In this document: one piece after another, positions 5,798-5,844 of the stretch
Numbering within the stretch: position 1 is the stretch's first letter
Layout: every line of letters begins with the position of its first letter
Assembly: GCA_025456495.1 (NCBI GenBank)
Contig: JALOKO010000266.1
Location: 1-5,844, forward strand
Direction of reading: 5' to 3'
Length of the DNA: 5,844 bases
From: Bryobacterales bacterium
GTDB taxonomy: Bacteria; Acidobacteriota; Terriglobia; Bryobacterales; Bryobacteraceae
Made by a program: the position numbers and the translations under genes
The notes under the pieces: model-generated
Databases searched by the model: none
What the model was told of the DNA's origin: nothing
Seen by the model: the letters and a program-made list of their open reading frames with translations, nothing else

Positions 5798-5844
5798 ACC
5801 GCTTCCTGTATCACCGGACGACGGCAGTGTGACTCTGGTGGCCA

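Noticed and set aside
5798..5844. Possible terminator after hypE
   Set aside because: The 47 bases show only a weak imperfect CACCGG/CTGGTG pairing and no T-run, so nothing supports a terminator.

Overview
This is a GC-rich bacterial window with two divergently transcribed blocks. On the minus strand lie an uncharacterised DUF1385 (YqhQ-like) membrane protein and, downstream of it, the N-terminal 225 residues of peptide chain release factor 1 (prfA), cut off by the left edge of the window. On the plus strand is a compact hypA-hypB-hypC-hypD-hypE cluster, which encodes maturation of [NiFe]-hydrogenase. All five hyp genes appear intact, with their diagnostic residues in place. The organism cannot be named from the sequence. 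High GC, strong third-position GC bias and the DUF1385-prfA pairing would fit an Acidobacteriota-type or similar soil bacterium, but this is a weak inference.

Layout: prfA (partial) and the DUF1385 gene occupy 1-1732 on the minus strand with a 25-bp gap, consistent with one transcript. About 190 bp of divergent intergenic DNA (1733-1922) contains a perfect TATAAT facing left, overlapping small inverted repeats, and a weak candidate promoter facing right. The hyp genes fill 1923-5797 on the plus strand. hypA/hypB, hypC/hypD and hypD/hypE each overlap by 4 bp. The only break is a 167-bp spacer between hypB and hypC, and hypC restarts with a very strong ribosome binding site. The last 47 bases hold nothing I can identify.

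How the genes work together (known of the families): HypC and HypD form the scaffold on which the Fe(CN)2CO group is assembled. HypE carries the cyanide precursor on its C-terminal cysteine, charged by HypF, which is not in this window. HypA and the GTPase HypB then insert nickel into the hydrogenase large subunit. No hydrogenase structural gene is present, so the client enzyme must be encoded elsewhere.

I see no previously undescribed system here. The most unusual feature is an in-frame 18-bp tandem repeat inside hypA. It adds exactly 18 residues, including extra cysteines, near the N-terminal nickel-binding part of the protein. There are no RNA genes, CRISPR arrays, insertion sequences or attachment sites that I can support.
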